DNA from: Nitrospira sp. UBA2082
GTDB lineage: Bacteria; Nitrospirota; Nitrospiria; Nitrospirales; Nitrospiraceae
Length of the DNA stretch: 47,455 nt
Direction of reading: 5' to 3'
NCBI GenBank assembly: GCA_002331335.1
Contig: DCZO01000016.1
Coordinates: 203,360 to 250,814, forward strand
Part shown: piece after piece, positions 22,357 through 28,507 of the stretch
Numbering within the stretch: position 1 is the first letter of the stretch
Layout: each line of letters starts with the position of its first letter
Translations under genes and position numbers: made by a program
The notes under the pieces: model-generated
The model's input: the letters and a program-made list of their open reading frames with translations, nothing else
What the model was told of the DNA's origin: nothing
Database searches by the model: none

Positions 22357-22986
22357 ATGAATCAATGCGGGCCTGGTTTCATCGTCGTCGGTGTGGATGT
22401 CGGCGGGCTCAAGAAGGGCTTTCATGCCGTCGCCCTCCAGGCCGGGCAGTACCGCGAGAAATTCTCCACACTCCTTCCAATAGAAATTGCCTCGTGGTGC
22501 CGAAAACTCAAGGCTGCTGTCGTTGGCATTGATGCTCCCTGCCGATGGAGTTTCACCGGCCGGGCCAGACCCTGTGAGCGTGCACTTGCCGCCGAAGGCC
22601 TCCACACTTTTGCGACGCCATCCCAGGCGAGAGGGGAGACGCACCCGTTCTATCGCTGGATGGTCAACGGGGCGGATCTCTACCGCTGCCTGGCCCCTGA
22701 CTACCCCCTCTATAATGGACAACGATCTGTATCCGGTCAGGTGTGTGTCGAGACGTTTCCGCATGCCGTGGCCTGTGCGCTGGCAGGCAGGCAGCTCTCG
22801 GCCGGACACAAGCGAGCGGACCGTGCCCGGTTGCTCCAAGAGGCAGGGGTTGCCACGGACGCGCTCACGAACATCGATTGGATCGATGCGGCGCTCTGCG
22901 CCCTTGCGGCGCATCATCTGAAAGCCGGGACGTGCAAGGCCTATGGTGACGCAGCCGAGGGATTCATCGTGGTTCCCCATTCATAA
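22357..22986 (+). CDS. DUF429 family protein, predicted RNase H-like nuclease (full copy)
   Basis: A 209-residue DUF429 protein, the only full copy in the window. Candidate acidic residues of an RNase H-like active site are present: Asp14 in VVGVDVGG, Asp59 in VVGIDAPCRWS, Glu132 in CVETFPHA and Asp177 in DWIDAALCALAAHH. No substrate is known for the family. The leader ACCGGGAGTCTTTTCTTGTT and the first 20 or so codons recur in fragments at about 19055, 23690 and 24590, and the leader alone at 21040 and 25702. ATG at 22357 is supported by conservation of CGGTATGAATC in the copies. No clear ribosome site is seen. Confidence 0.85.
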   Translation: MNQCGPGFIVVGVDVGGLKKGFHAVALQAGQYREKFSTLLPIEIASWCRKLKAAVVGIDAPCRWSFTGRARPCERALAAEGLHTFATPSQARGETHPFYRWMVNGADLYRCLAPDYPLYNGQRSVSGQVCVETFPHAVACALAGRQLSAGHKRADRARLLQEAGVATDALTNIDWIDAALCALAAHHLKAGTCKAYGDAAEGFIVVPHS

Positions 22987-23014
22987 CGCGGGATGTGGCA
23001 AGGCTGAGGAGGTA

Positions 23015-23344
23015 TCAGGGGGCGAAGAGTTCCGCGAGGAGCGCCAGCACGTGGCCTTGTGTGGCGTTATCGATTGTCCCCATCCGTTTCACCAGCCGCT
23101 GTTTGTCCACTGTGCGGATCTGATCGAGCACGATCTGGCCGGATTTGCCTTTGAATCGGACCGGGACGCGAGTGGGGTAGGGGCGGCTTTTCGTCGACAT
23201 GGGGGCGATGATGACGGTGTCAATGTGATGGTTCATTTCGTCCGGCGAGATGATGAGGCACGGACGGGTTTTGCGGATTTCACGGCCTTGGGTGGGATCG
23301 AGGCGGATGAGGTAGACGTCGAAGCGGGACACTACCATGTCCAC
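23015..23344 (-). CDS. MazF endoribonuclease toxin
   Basis: A 109-residue MazF family protein. The N terminus (RFDVYLIRLDPTQGREIRKT, then RPCLIISPDEMN) holds the GREI.KTRPC.IISPDE signature; strands IDTVIIAPMSTKSR and GQIVLDQIRTVDKQRL follow. Such toxins cleave mRNA at short motifs. The gene overlaps the upstream antitoxin by 13 bases. It lies on the minus strand, opposite to the DUF429 copies that flank it. All family landmarks are present, so it is probably active. Confidence 0.92.
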   Translation of the reverse strand: MDMVVSRFDVYLIRLDPTQGREIRKTRPCLIISPDEMNHHIDTVIIAPMSTKSRPYPTRVPVRFKGKSGQIVLDQIRTVDKQRLVKRMGTIDNATQGHVLALLAELFAP

Positions 23345-23586
23345 TCACTCCGGTCCCACGTCGATGGGGCGGCTGAGGCTTGATCTTGTAGGTGATCGTC
23401 ACCGTGGCGATGCATTTGGGCGAAGGCTTCGTCCCAGCCGGCGCGCGGTTTGGCTGCCGAGCGAATGACCAGTTGTCCCTGCTGGATTTCCAGATCGACG
23501 GCTCCGTGCAAGTGGCATTGCTCAATCACGGATTTCGGAATCCGGATGCCCTGAGAATTCCCGATTCGTACCACGCGTGCTTTCAT
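23332..23586 (-). CDS. MazE/AbrB-fold antitoxin
   Basis: An 84-residue protein starting MKARVVRIGNSQGIRIPKSV, the AbrB/MazE swapped-hairpin DNA-binding fold, followed by an acidic and polar tail that would bind MazF. Two adjacent ATG codons exist (23589 and 23586); GGAG is one base from the first and four from the second, so 23586 is preferred. It probably represses its own promoter. The flank 23587-23690 shows no gene. Confidence 0.88.
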   Translation of the reverse strand: MKARVVRIGNSQGIRIPKSVIEQCHLHGAVDLEIQQGQLVIRSAAKPRAGWDEAFAQMHRHGDDHLQDQASAAPSTWDRSEWTW

Positions 23587-23689
23587 CATGCTCCAATCGT
23601 TTTCCGATGGGGAGAGCCATGTAATTACATTGGAGCTACGCGTCTTGTCAAGTCGAGCGGCAGGATTCCCCGCCGGGAGGGGACGGAAG

Positions 23690-23812
23690 AACATGGACCG
23701 TGAGTCTGTTCTTGCTCTTAAGCGGTATGAATCACCACGCGCGCGGTTCCATCGTCGTCGGGGTGGATGTCGGCGGGCTCAAGAAGGGTTTTCATGCCGT
23801 CGTGCTTGATTT
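23690..23812 (+). pseudogene. DUF429 5' fragment (copy C)
   Basis: Leader GTGAGTCTGTTCTTGCTCTT, ATG at 23727, and about 28 codons (RGSIVVGVDVGGLKKGFHAVV) matching 22357. The homology ends near 23812, about 20 bases before the antitoxin's stop codon on the other strand. The frame reads on for some 70 more codons but only as antisense of that antitoxin, which is not a real fusion. Confidence 0.8.
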
Positions 23813-23831
23813 GTCCAGCGGGTCGTCGCAG

Positions 23832-24101
23832 TTAGGCTGCGGACGGCTTGGCCACGTCCCAGCCTGGAAAGACCAGGACGGCTGGATGGCATTGCAGGAC
23901 ACGCGCCAAGGTTTTGGCCCGTTCGACACCAAGATTGATGGTGTCGTTTTCAATCGCCGAGATCGTGGACTGTGGAATCTTGGCCCTTCGAGCCAGCTCG
24001 CTCTGCGTGAGTCCTTGTAGCTCACGCACGATCCGAACGGACTCTCCGACCGAGACCACAACCCGTGCTTTTGCCGGACGAACGTCTTTCGTCTTCATCA
24101 T
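23832..24101 (-). CDS. XRE-family antitoxin
   Basis: An 89-residue helix-turn-helix protein. SVGESVRIVRELQGLTQSEL, then ARRAKIPQSTISAIEND, is a full XRE motif; the tail (residues 60-89) is hydrophobic and probably contacts the toxin. Toxin-first gene order, as in HigBA and related RelE/XRE pairs, is seen: its start overlaps the toxin's stop by 4 bases. Two adjacent ATG codons allow a start at 24101 or 24098. Confidence 0.85.
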   Translation of the reverse strand: MMKTKDVRPAKARVVVSVGESVRIVRELQGLTQSELARRAKIPQSTISAIENDTINLGVERAKTLARVLQCHPAVLVFPGWDVAKPSAA

Positions 24102-24379
24102 TGCCTCCGATAATCATGCGCGGTGACGTCCATGACCACCACCTGAATGATGTGTTCCTCCACCTTATAGATGACTCGATACTGCGCATTCAGCCGTGAC
24201 GAGCGATGTCCCTCCCATTTTCCGTGAAGCCGTTCATCGTGGAACCCCTTGATGAGGCGTAACCCTGCCGGGCCTGAGACTCGCACGATGTCTTTCCACT
24301 TTTCGTAGCGTTTCAGTAACTCGGTCGGAAGGCGGTCTAGGCTCTTGCCCGCTCGACGGTGTTCGTAGATCTCCCACAT
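24098..24379 (-). CDS. RelE/YoeB-like mRNA interferase toxin
   Basis: A 93-residue protein of the RelE superfamily. The segment KSLDRLPTELLKRYEKWKDI is the first helix pair; GLRLIKGFHDERLHGKWEGH and RSSRLNAQYRVIYKVEEHII carry the basic residues and the YRVIY strand of the family, with a final VTAHDYRR tail. Such toxins cut ribosome-bound mRNA. It is first in a minus-strand operon with the XRE antitoxin. It appears intact. Confidence 0.87.
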   Translation of the reverse strand: MWEIYEHRRAGKSLDRLPTELLKRYEKWKDIVRVSGPAGLRLIKGFHDERLHGKWEGHRSSRLNAQYRVIYKVEEHIIQVVVMDVTAHDYRRQ

Positions 24380-24389
24380 GGACGGATGT

Positions 24390-24420
24390 ACTATACCATA
24401 TTAGATATAGCCTGCCTCAA
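24390..24420 (-). promoter_or_regulatory. Candidate promoter/operator of RelE/XRE operon
   Basis: On the minus strand, TATAGT (24390-24395) is a good -10 box 11 bases before the start codon. A TTGAGG 19 bases upstream is a weak -35. The -10 overlaps an imperfect palindrome with CTATA and TATAG ends (24391-24410), a likely antitoxin site. 24421-24538 holds no gene. Confidence 0.4.
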
Positions 24421-24538
24421 GGCCTTGTTCGTTCCTGAATCGTCCGTCCCGACCGCGCCGATCCCCTGATGTCCGCCCCGTAGCCTGACTAGGCCATGCG
24501 AGCGTGGCAGGCGAAGCAGAGGCGAGGATAAGGAGGGT

Positions 24539-24586
24539 CAGATCTTGTACCGTGCATTGCCTTCGATCAGAAGAAGCCAATGTGCC
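24539..24586 (+). repeat. 48-base repeat, copy 2
   Basis: 46 of 48 bases match 18359-18406. Here it leads without a break into the leader and coding start of a DUF429 fragment, showing that the repeat is the ancestral DUF429 upstream region. Confidence 0.8.
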
Positions 24587-24998
24587 GGGAGTCATTTCTT
24601 CCTCTTGAATCGGTATGAATCGACACAAGCCTGGTTCCATCGTCGTCGGGCTCACGAAGGGGTGTCACGCCGTCGCACTCCAGGCCAGGCACTACCGAGA
24701 AAAATTCTCCACGCTCAGTGCAACAGAACTCGCCGCGTGGTGCCGGAGGCTTGACCCGCATTATTCATGAGCGCTTCTGCTGCAATCGCCGATCCGCTGC
24801 TGCGATACGCCTTTGGTCGGCGGGCTCGCCCATCGGGCCTTCGACGTACTGCACGAGTACGCCTCAGGTCCTCCGGGCTCCGCGCGCCGCTCTCGCGACG
24901 CGGCTCCGCGATTTCGCGACGAACCGTCATGAATATTGCGGGTTAAGGCTGCTGTCGTCGGCATTGGTGCCCCCTGCCGATGGAGTCTCACTTACATA
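24587..24998 (+). pseudogene. DUF429 5' fragment split by a MITE-like element (copy D)
   Basis: ATG at 24615, then about 45 codons with an internal 15-base loss (SIVVGLTKGCHAVALQ, where the full copy has VVGVDVGGLKKG) between short GTCGG repeats. The frame is interrupted after TGCCGGAGGCTT by the element at 24754-24943 and resumes at 24945 (AAGGCTGCTGTC...), matching the KAAVVGIDAPCRWS region of the full gene. Homology ends at about 24998. It is the longest fragment and cannot make a full protein. Confidence 0.82.
24754..24943. mobile_element. MITE-like element with 17-bp terminal inverted repeats
   Basis: Ends are acccgcattattcatga (24754-24770) and, inverted, acccgcaatattcatga (24927-24943), 16 of 17 identical. 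The 190-bp interior has no gene but several short GC-rich palindromes. It interrupts a DUF429 fragment, which proves insertion. No clear target duplication was found. A matching end lies at 40845-40860. Confidence 0.8.
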
Positions 24999-25044
24999 GG
25001 CTATGTCTTCAGCCGGGCATCTGTGGAGGAGTCGTAGGGCTTCC

Positions 25045-25081
25045 TTGACGCTGTCCGACAATAGTTGATAAAGTGTCGGAC
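25045..25081 (+). promoter_or_regulatory. Promoter and operator of vapBC
   Basis: TTGACG (25045-25050), a 16-base spacer and GATAAA (25067-25072) form a plausible promoter. A perfect 8-bp inverted repeat, gtccgaca (25053-25060) and tgtcggac (25074-25081), brackets the -10 box, as expected for VapB/VapBC autorepression. The vapB ATG is 13 bases on. Confidence 0.65.
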
Positions 25082-25093
25082 ACAAGGTGGACC

Positions 25094-25285
25094 ATGGCGC
25101 TCGTTCAAGTCTCGGCCAGATTAGACCCTGCAAAGCTCCGACGGGCTCAAAAAGCCCTGGGCGCCAAGACCGCCAGCGAAACGCTGCAGCGCGCTCTGGA
25201 TCTCGTCGCGGAAAAGGCCGCGCACGACCGCATCATTCAGCGGTATAGTGCCGTCGGGAAGCCCGATGCCTTCGCGGAGTCCTAA
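25094..25285 (+). CDS. VapB-like antitoxin
   Basis: A 63-residue protein. The N-terminal strand ALVQVSARLDPAKLRRAQKA, then ALGAKTASETLQRALDLV, is a ribbon-helix-helix DNA-binding unit; the C-terminal tail should bind the toxin. ATG at 25094 has AAGGTGG upstream; a GTG at 25073 lies inside the operator and is less likely. It overlaps vapC by 20 bases. Confidence 0.85.
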   Translation: MALVQVSARLDPAKLRRAQKALGAKTASETLQRALDLVAEKAAHDRIIQRYSAVGKPDAFAES

Positions 25286-25688
25286 GTTCGCACTCCTGGA
25301 TACGTCGATTTATATCGAGAACTTCCGATCAGGACGCTTCACCTTTCGCCTGTTGCGCTCTCCCTTTATCATCCGATGTTCCGCTGTCGTGCTGCACGAA
25401 TTGCTCCGTGGGGCGCAGACCCGTGCTGAACGCAAATTCGTGTCCGAACTGAGCCGGCATTGTCAGGTCCTGACGCCGACAGAACAGCAATGGCTCAAGG
25501 CCGCAGATATTCTTCAACGGCTCCGGCATCGACAGCACTATGACACCACAAAATTGCGGGAGTTGGCGTTTGATGTCTTGATTGCATTGTCGGCCAGGAA
25601 TATCGGCGCGGCCGTGATCACGACGAATCATGCCGATTTTCGAGCGATCCAAAAGGAAGTGCCCTTTCAACTCCTCTGTTGGGAATAA
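25266..25688 (+). CDS. VapC-like PIN ribonuclease toxin
   Basis: A 140-residue PIN-domain toxin. The four acidic positions are seen in ALLDTSIYIENF (first Asp), VVLHELLRGA (Glu), LAFDVLIALSA (Asp) and ITTNHADF (last Asp), in the usual order. VapC toxins cut tRNA or rRNA. ATG at 25266 is preferred; a GTG at 25248 would add six residues. The gene is intact and coupled to vapB. The next DUF429 leader fragment begins 13 bases after its stop. Confidence 0.9.
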   Translation: MPSRSPKFALLDTSIYIENFRSGRFTFRLLRSPFIIRCSAVVLHELLRGAQTRAERKFVSELSRHCQVLTPTEQQWLKAADILQRLRHRQHYDTTKLRELAFDVLIALSARNIGAAVITTNHADFRAIQKEVPFQLLCWE

Positions 25689-25701
25689 CCGTTCAGATAG
25701 A

Positions 25702-25730
25702 GGTACGGTGCCGAGAGTCTTTTCTATTCC
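25702..25730 (+). repeat. DUF429 leader fragment (copy E), right edge of TA zone
   Basis: TACGGTGCCGAGAGTCTTTT followed by CTATTCCTC resembles the leader of the other copies. Coding sequence is absent. It lies between vapC and the core gene at 25758, so it marks the right edge of the array. Confidence 0.55.
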
Positions 25731-25757
25731 TCAGACCAAGAGGATCCTGGCCCGCAG

Positions 25758-26489
25758 ATGACCGCCCACGTCCAACCGTCCGAGCGGGAACCCGTCTCGA
25801 ACCCCCGCCACTACCGCTACTACGATCTCGTCATGGCGGCCTTCGTGACGGTCCTGCTCTGCTCAAACCTGATCGGGCCGGGCAAGACGTGCCTGCTCTT
25901 CGGCCTGACCTTCGGCGCCGGGAACCTCTTCTTCCCGATCTCCTACATCTTCGGCGACGTGCTGACCGAGGTCTATGGCTACGCGCGCACGCGCAAAGTG
26001 ATCTGGGCGGGCTTCACCGCGATGATCTTCGCGACCGTCATGGGGCTCTTCGTGATCCACATGCCGGGGGATCCGGAGGAGCCCTTCAATGCCGTGATCC
26101 AGCCAGCCCTGGAGGTCGTCTTCGAGAGCACGTGGCGGGTCGTGATGGCGTCGATGGTCGCCTTCTGGTGCGGCGACTTCATGAACAGCTATGTCATGGC
26201 GAAGATGAAGGTCTGGACCGAGGGGCGTCATCTCTGGACCCGCACGATCGGTTCGACCGCGGCCGGCCAGCTCGTCGACAGCGCCCTCTTCTATCCGATC
26301 GCCTTCCTCGGGATCTGGCAGCCCGGAACGATGATCAAAGTTATTGCCTTCAACTGGGCGTTCAAGGTCTCCGTCGAGATCCTCTTCACGCCGGTGACCT
26401 ACGCGATCGTCGGCTGGTTGAAGCGCCGGGAGCACGAGGACTGGTACGACAGGCATACGGACTTCACGCCGTTCTCGCTGAAGGACTAA
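25758..26489 (+). CDS. yhhQ: Queuosine precursor transporter (VUT family)
   Basis: A 243-residue inner-membrane protein of the VUT/YhhQ (DUF165) family, which imports queuosine precursors such as preQ0 and preQ1. Six or so hydrophobic helices are visible, and the signatures LLCSNLIGPGKTC, NLFFPISYIFGDVLTEVYGY, and the later RTIGSTAAGQLVDSALFYP match. The segment FKVSVEILFTPVTYAIVGWLK ends the last helices. Start ATG 25758 follows the array edge. It belongs with queA functionally (queuosine route), and the two now flank the island. Substrate is inferred from the family. Confidence 0.9.
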   Translation: MTAHVQPSEREPVSNPRHYRYYDLVMAAFVTVLLCSNLIGPGKTCLLFGLTFGAGNLFFPISYIFGDVLTEVYGYARTRKVIWAGFTAMIFATVMGLFVIHMPGDPEEPFNAVIQPALEVVFESTWRVVMASMVAFWCGDFMNSYVMAKMKVWTEGRHLWTRTIGSTAAGQLVDSALFYPIAFLGIWQPGTMIKVIAFNWAFKVSVEILFTPVTYAIVGWLKRREHEDWYDRHTDFTPFSLKD

Positions 26490-26502
26490 GCAACGCACCG
26501 GA

Positions 26503-26521
26503 CGACCGCGCTGCGCGGTCG
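26503..26521 (+). terminator. Hairpin downstream of the transporter gene
   Basis: cgaccgcg (26503-26510) pairs with cgcggtcg (26514-26521) across a 3-base loop. No T tract follows, so factor-independent termination is uncertain. 26522-26700 contains no gene. Confidence 0.45.
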
Positions 26522-26700
26522 CACTCATGACGCACCATGATTGACCGACAGCGTGCTCAGTAGTTGTCCCTGGGGAGGTTCCGGGAGTGCACATGGTACA
26601 ATACCCCGGGAAACAGACGGACGGGCCATCGAGTAGTCTACACGTTGGAACAGAGTGTTCACGGAGGTTGCTTCACGTCGTTGAAGAAAGGAGAATCCCC

Positions 26701-27090
26701 ATGCCACGATCGACCATGCCACGAGCGGTCGCACTCGCTTCGCTGTTCGTCCTCGTCACCGCCACGGTGCTGCCGTTGCCACCGGTATTCGGCGAAGGCG
26801 GGGCCAGGCGTGATGTGATGCGTGCCGAAGACCAGCACCGCCAGGAGGCCGTCGAGCTCGCCACAGATGCGGTGGTTCATGGTAAACAGGGGCATGCTGA
26901 AGCACTCGTCACCAACGCAGAAGCGGCGCTACAGTCTGCCCTGAAGGCCGGCGAGGCTCCGCATGTGGACGCAGGGATTTCGGAGCTGAAACAGGCCATT
27001 GAGCATGGGAAGGCAGGTCATGCGGACGTGGCGACGAAACACGCCGAACAAGCGGTCACACACCTGTCTGAGAAGTACCGGAGCAGATAG
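26701..27090 (+). CDS. SmbP-like small metal-binding protein
   Basis: A 129-residue exported protein. Residues 1-31 (with VALASLFVLVTATVLPLPP) form a signal peptide. The mature part is helical and histidine-rich in a heptad-like pattern: AVVHGKQGHAEALVTNAEAAL, KQAIEHGKAGHADVATKHAEQAVTH as two repeats. This matches SmbP, the periplasmic copper-binding protein first described from the nitrifier Nitrosomonas europaea. GAAAGGAGA precedes the ATG; upstream in-frame codons to 26587 are not supported. Metal binding is inferred. Confidence 0.82.
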   Translation: MPRSTMPRAVALASLFVLVTATVLPLPPVFGEGGARRDVMRAEDQHRQEAVELATDAVVHGKQGHAEALVTNAEAALQSALKAGEAPHVDAGISELKQAIEHGKAGHADVATKHAEQAVTHLSEKYRSR

Positions 27091-27344
27091 GCTGACACAA
27101 CGAGGATGGGAGTCTTTGGTACGTTCCTGGCCAGGGCCAACGGCCTGTTCACGTTCCGATTCCCTGCCGAGTCGCTGACCCATCGAACCCCCCTGACGAA
27201 AGACCGGGAGTTGATGCTGCCGCCCATGCGCCGACGGATGTGCCGCCCCCGCTCCGGCGCATGGTTGGGTGCTGAATGCCTCGTGGGTGGTCTTGCTCCT
27301 CCCGGCGCGCTTCTTTTAAAATGCCCCATTTTTGCGAGGTGGCT

Positions 27345-27926
27345 ATGTCTTTCCGATTGACTATTCCATTTGTGTTGTCGATCTTCTGTCTCGCCGTGCC
27401 GGCATGGGCCGATTTTCAAGCCGGCATGACGGCGTATGACGGTGAAGACTACGCCACGGCCTTGCGGGAGTGGCAGCCGCTGGCGGAGCAGGGCGATGCC
27501 CAGGCGCAGTATCACGTGGGGATGCTGTATCACAAGGGCCGCGGGGTGCCGCAGGACGATGTGCAAGCCCGGAAGTGGTATGCCAAAGCGGCGGCGCAGG
27601 GGCAGGCCAAGGCGCAGTTCAGCCTGGGCACGTTATATTTTAATGGCGAAGGCGGTCCGAAGGATTATCAGCAAGCCCTGCGATGGTTCCGTCTGGCGGC
27701 AGACCAAAAAATGGCGCTCGCTCAAACGAAGCTCGCCATTATGTATGATGACGGGGAAGGCGTGCCGAAAGATAAGGTCCAGGCGTATATGTGGATCAGT
27801 CTGGCCGCGACGAACGGAGATAAGTCTGGGCCCATACTGCGTGATATCCTGGCCAAAGGGATGACGGAGGCTCAAATTACCAAGGCCAAAAAACTGGCGG
27901 ATGAGTGGAAACCGAAAGGCCAGTGA
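27345..27926 (+). CDS. Secreted Sel1-repeat protein
   Basis: A 193-residue exported protein. Signal peptide at residues 1-21 (VLSIFCLAVPAWA). Four Sel1-like repeats follow: YATALREWQPLAEQGDAQAQ, MLYHKGRGVPQDDVQARKWY, TLYFNGEGGPKDYQQALRWF, and MYDDGEGVPKDKVQAYMWIS. Sel1 repeats are alpha-solenoid interaction modules; the partner is unknown. GAGGT lies just before the ATG. Longer in-frame sequence to 27276 would remove the signal peptide from the N terminus and is rejected. Confidence 0.9.
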   Translation: MSFRLTIPFVLSIFCLAVPAWADFQAGMTAYDGEDYATALREWQPLAEQGDAQAQYHVGMLYHKGRGVPQDDVQARKWYAKAAAQGQAKAQFSLGTLYFNGEGGPKDYQQALRWFRLAADQKMALAQTKLAIMYDDGEGVPKDKVQAYMWISLAATNGDKSGPILRDILAKGMTEAQITKAKKLADEWKPKGQ

Positions 27927-27968
27927 GAGCACGAGGACGGGGTCGGATTTTTGAATCGTGCAGGACCG

Positions 27969-27987
27969 GCCGGAACCACGTTCCGGC
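27969..27987 (+). terminator. Hairpin after the Sel1 gene
   Basis: gccggaac and gttccggc form a perfect 8-bp stem with a CAC loop, 43 bases after the Sel1 stop. There is no T tract, so its role as terminator is uncertain. Confidence 0.4.
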
Positions 27988-28030
27988 GAGGCCGTTCTAG
28001 CGAGGGAAGACGTGTCGTGTTTGTGAGGAG

Positions 28031-28498
28031 ATGCCTGTGAGTGTCTTTCAACGTTGTTCACTTCTGTCCTTGATTCTCATGGTCCCATGCGTCGCGCTGG
28101 GGGGCAGTGTGAACGGAGACGGTGAACGTCAAAGCCCCCACATGGAGAGTGGAGAGGTCACGCGAACCCCGCCGCACGACGAGGTCCAACGCCAAGAGCC
28201 CGCTGATGAAATGCAGAAGATGACTCTGTTGCGGCCGAACTGGCAGCAGATCGTCGGCAGGCCCGGGTCGGCGACGGTCTTCCGTCGCTGGTTGGCCAAA
28301 CAGCCCAAGGCGTATCAGCGCATGATCGAGTCGGCGAGTACTGCCGCGGAACTCAATGAATCCATCGAAGAGTTTCTGGCATCGGATGATGCGCTCGTTG
28401 CCGCGCATCTGGAGGAGCTTGATGTCAAACTTGCCGAGATGCGGGCGAGAGCACAGGGACAGGGCCGGCACGGTGACGAGGGACAACGGCTCGAGTAA
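28031..28498 (+). CDS. Secreted hypothetical protein
   Basis: A 155-residue product with a likely signal peptide (CSLLSLILMVPCVALGG). The mature part has a polar, acidic linker (residues 26-65) and a helical C-terminal half (VFRRWLAKQPKAYQRMIE, ELNESIEEFLASDDALVAAH). It is not recognised. GAGGAG touches the ATG at 28031; a GTG at 28037 has better spacing and may be the true start. It converges with the HD-GYP gene, whose stop lies 10 bases away, so the genes are not co-transcribed. Confidence 0.7.
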   Translation: MPVSVFQRCSLLSLILMVPCVALGGSVNGDGERQSPHMESGEVTRTPPHDEVQRQEPADEMQKMTLLRPNWQQIVGRPGSATVFRRWLAKQPKAYQRMIESASTAAELNESIEEFLASDDALVAAHLEELDVKLAEMRARAQGQGRHGDEGQRLE

Positions 28499-28507
28499 GG
28501 ACCGACA

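Noticed and set aside
23812..24020. Apparent fusion of the DUF429 start to a C-terminal domain
   Set aside because: The downstream part is only the antisense of the XRE antitoxin gene; the fragment simply runs into it.
24754..24943. A small RNA gene in the MITE-like element
   Set aside because: The interior palindromes could fold, but the inverted ends and the interrupted pseudogene explain the segment as a mobile element; no promoter was seen.
27106..27360. An 84-codon frame between the SmbP-like and Sel1 genes
   Set aside because: Composition is unusual (many Arg, Pro and Met), it has no homologue I recognise and it runs into the Sel1 start.
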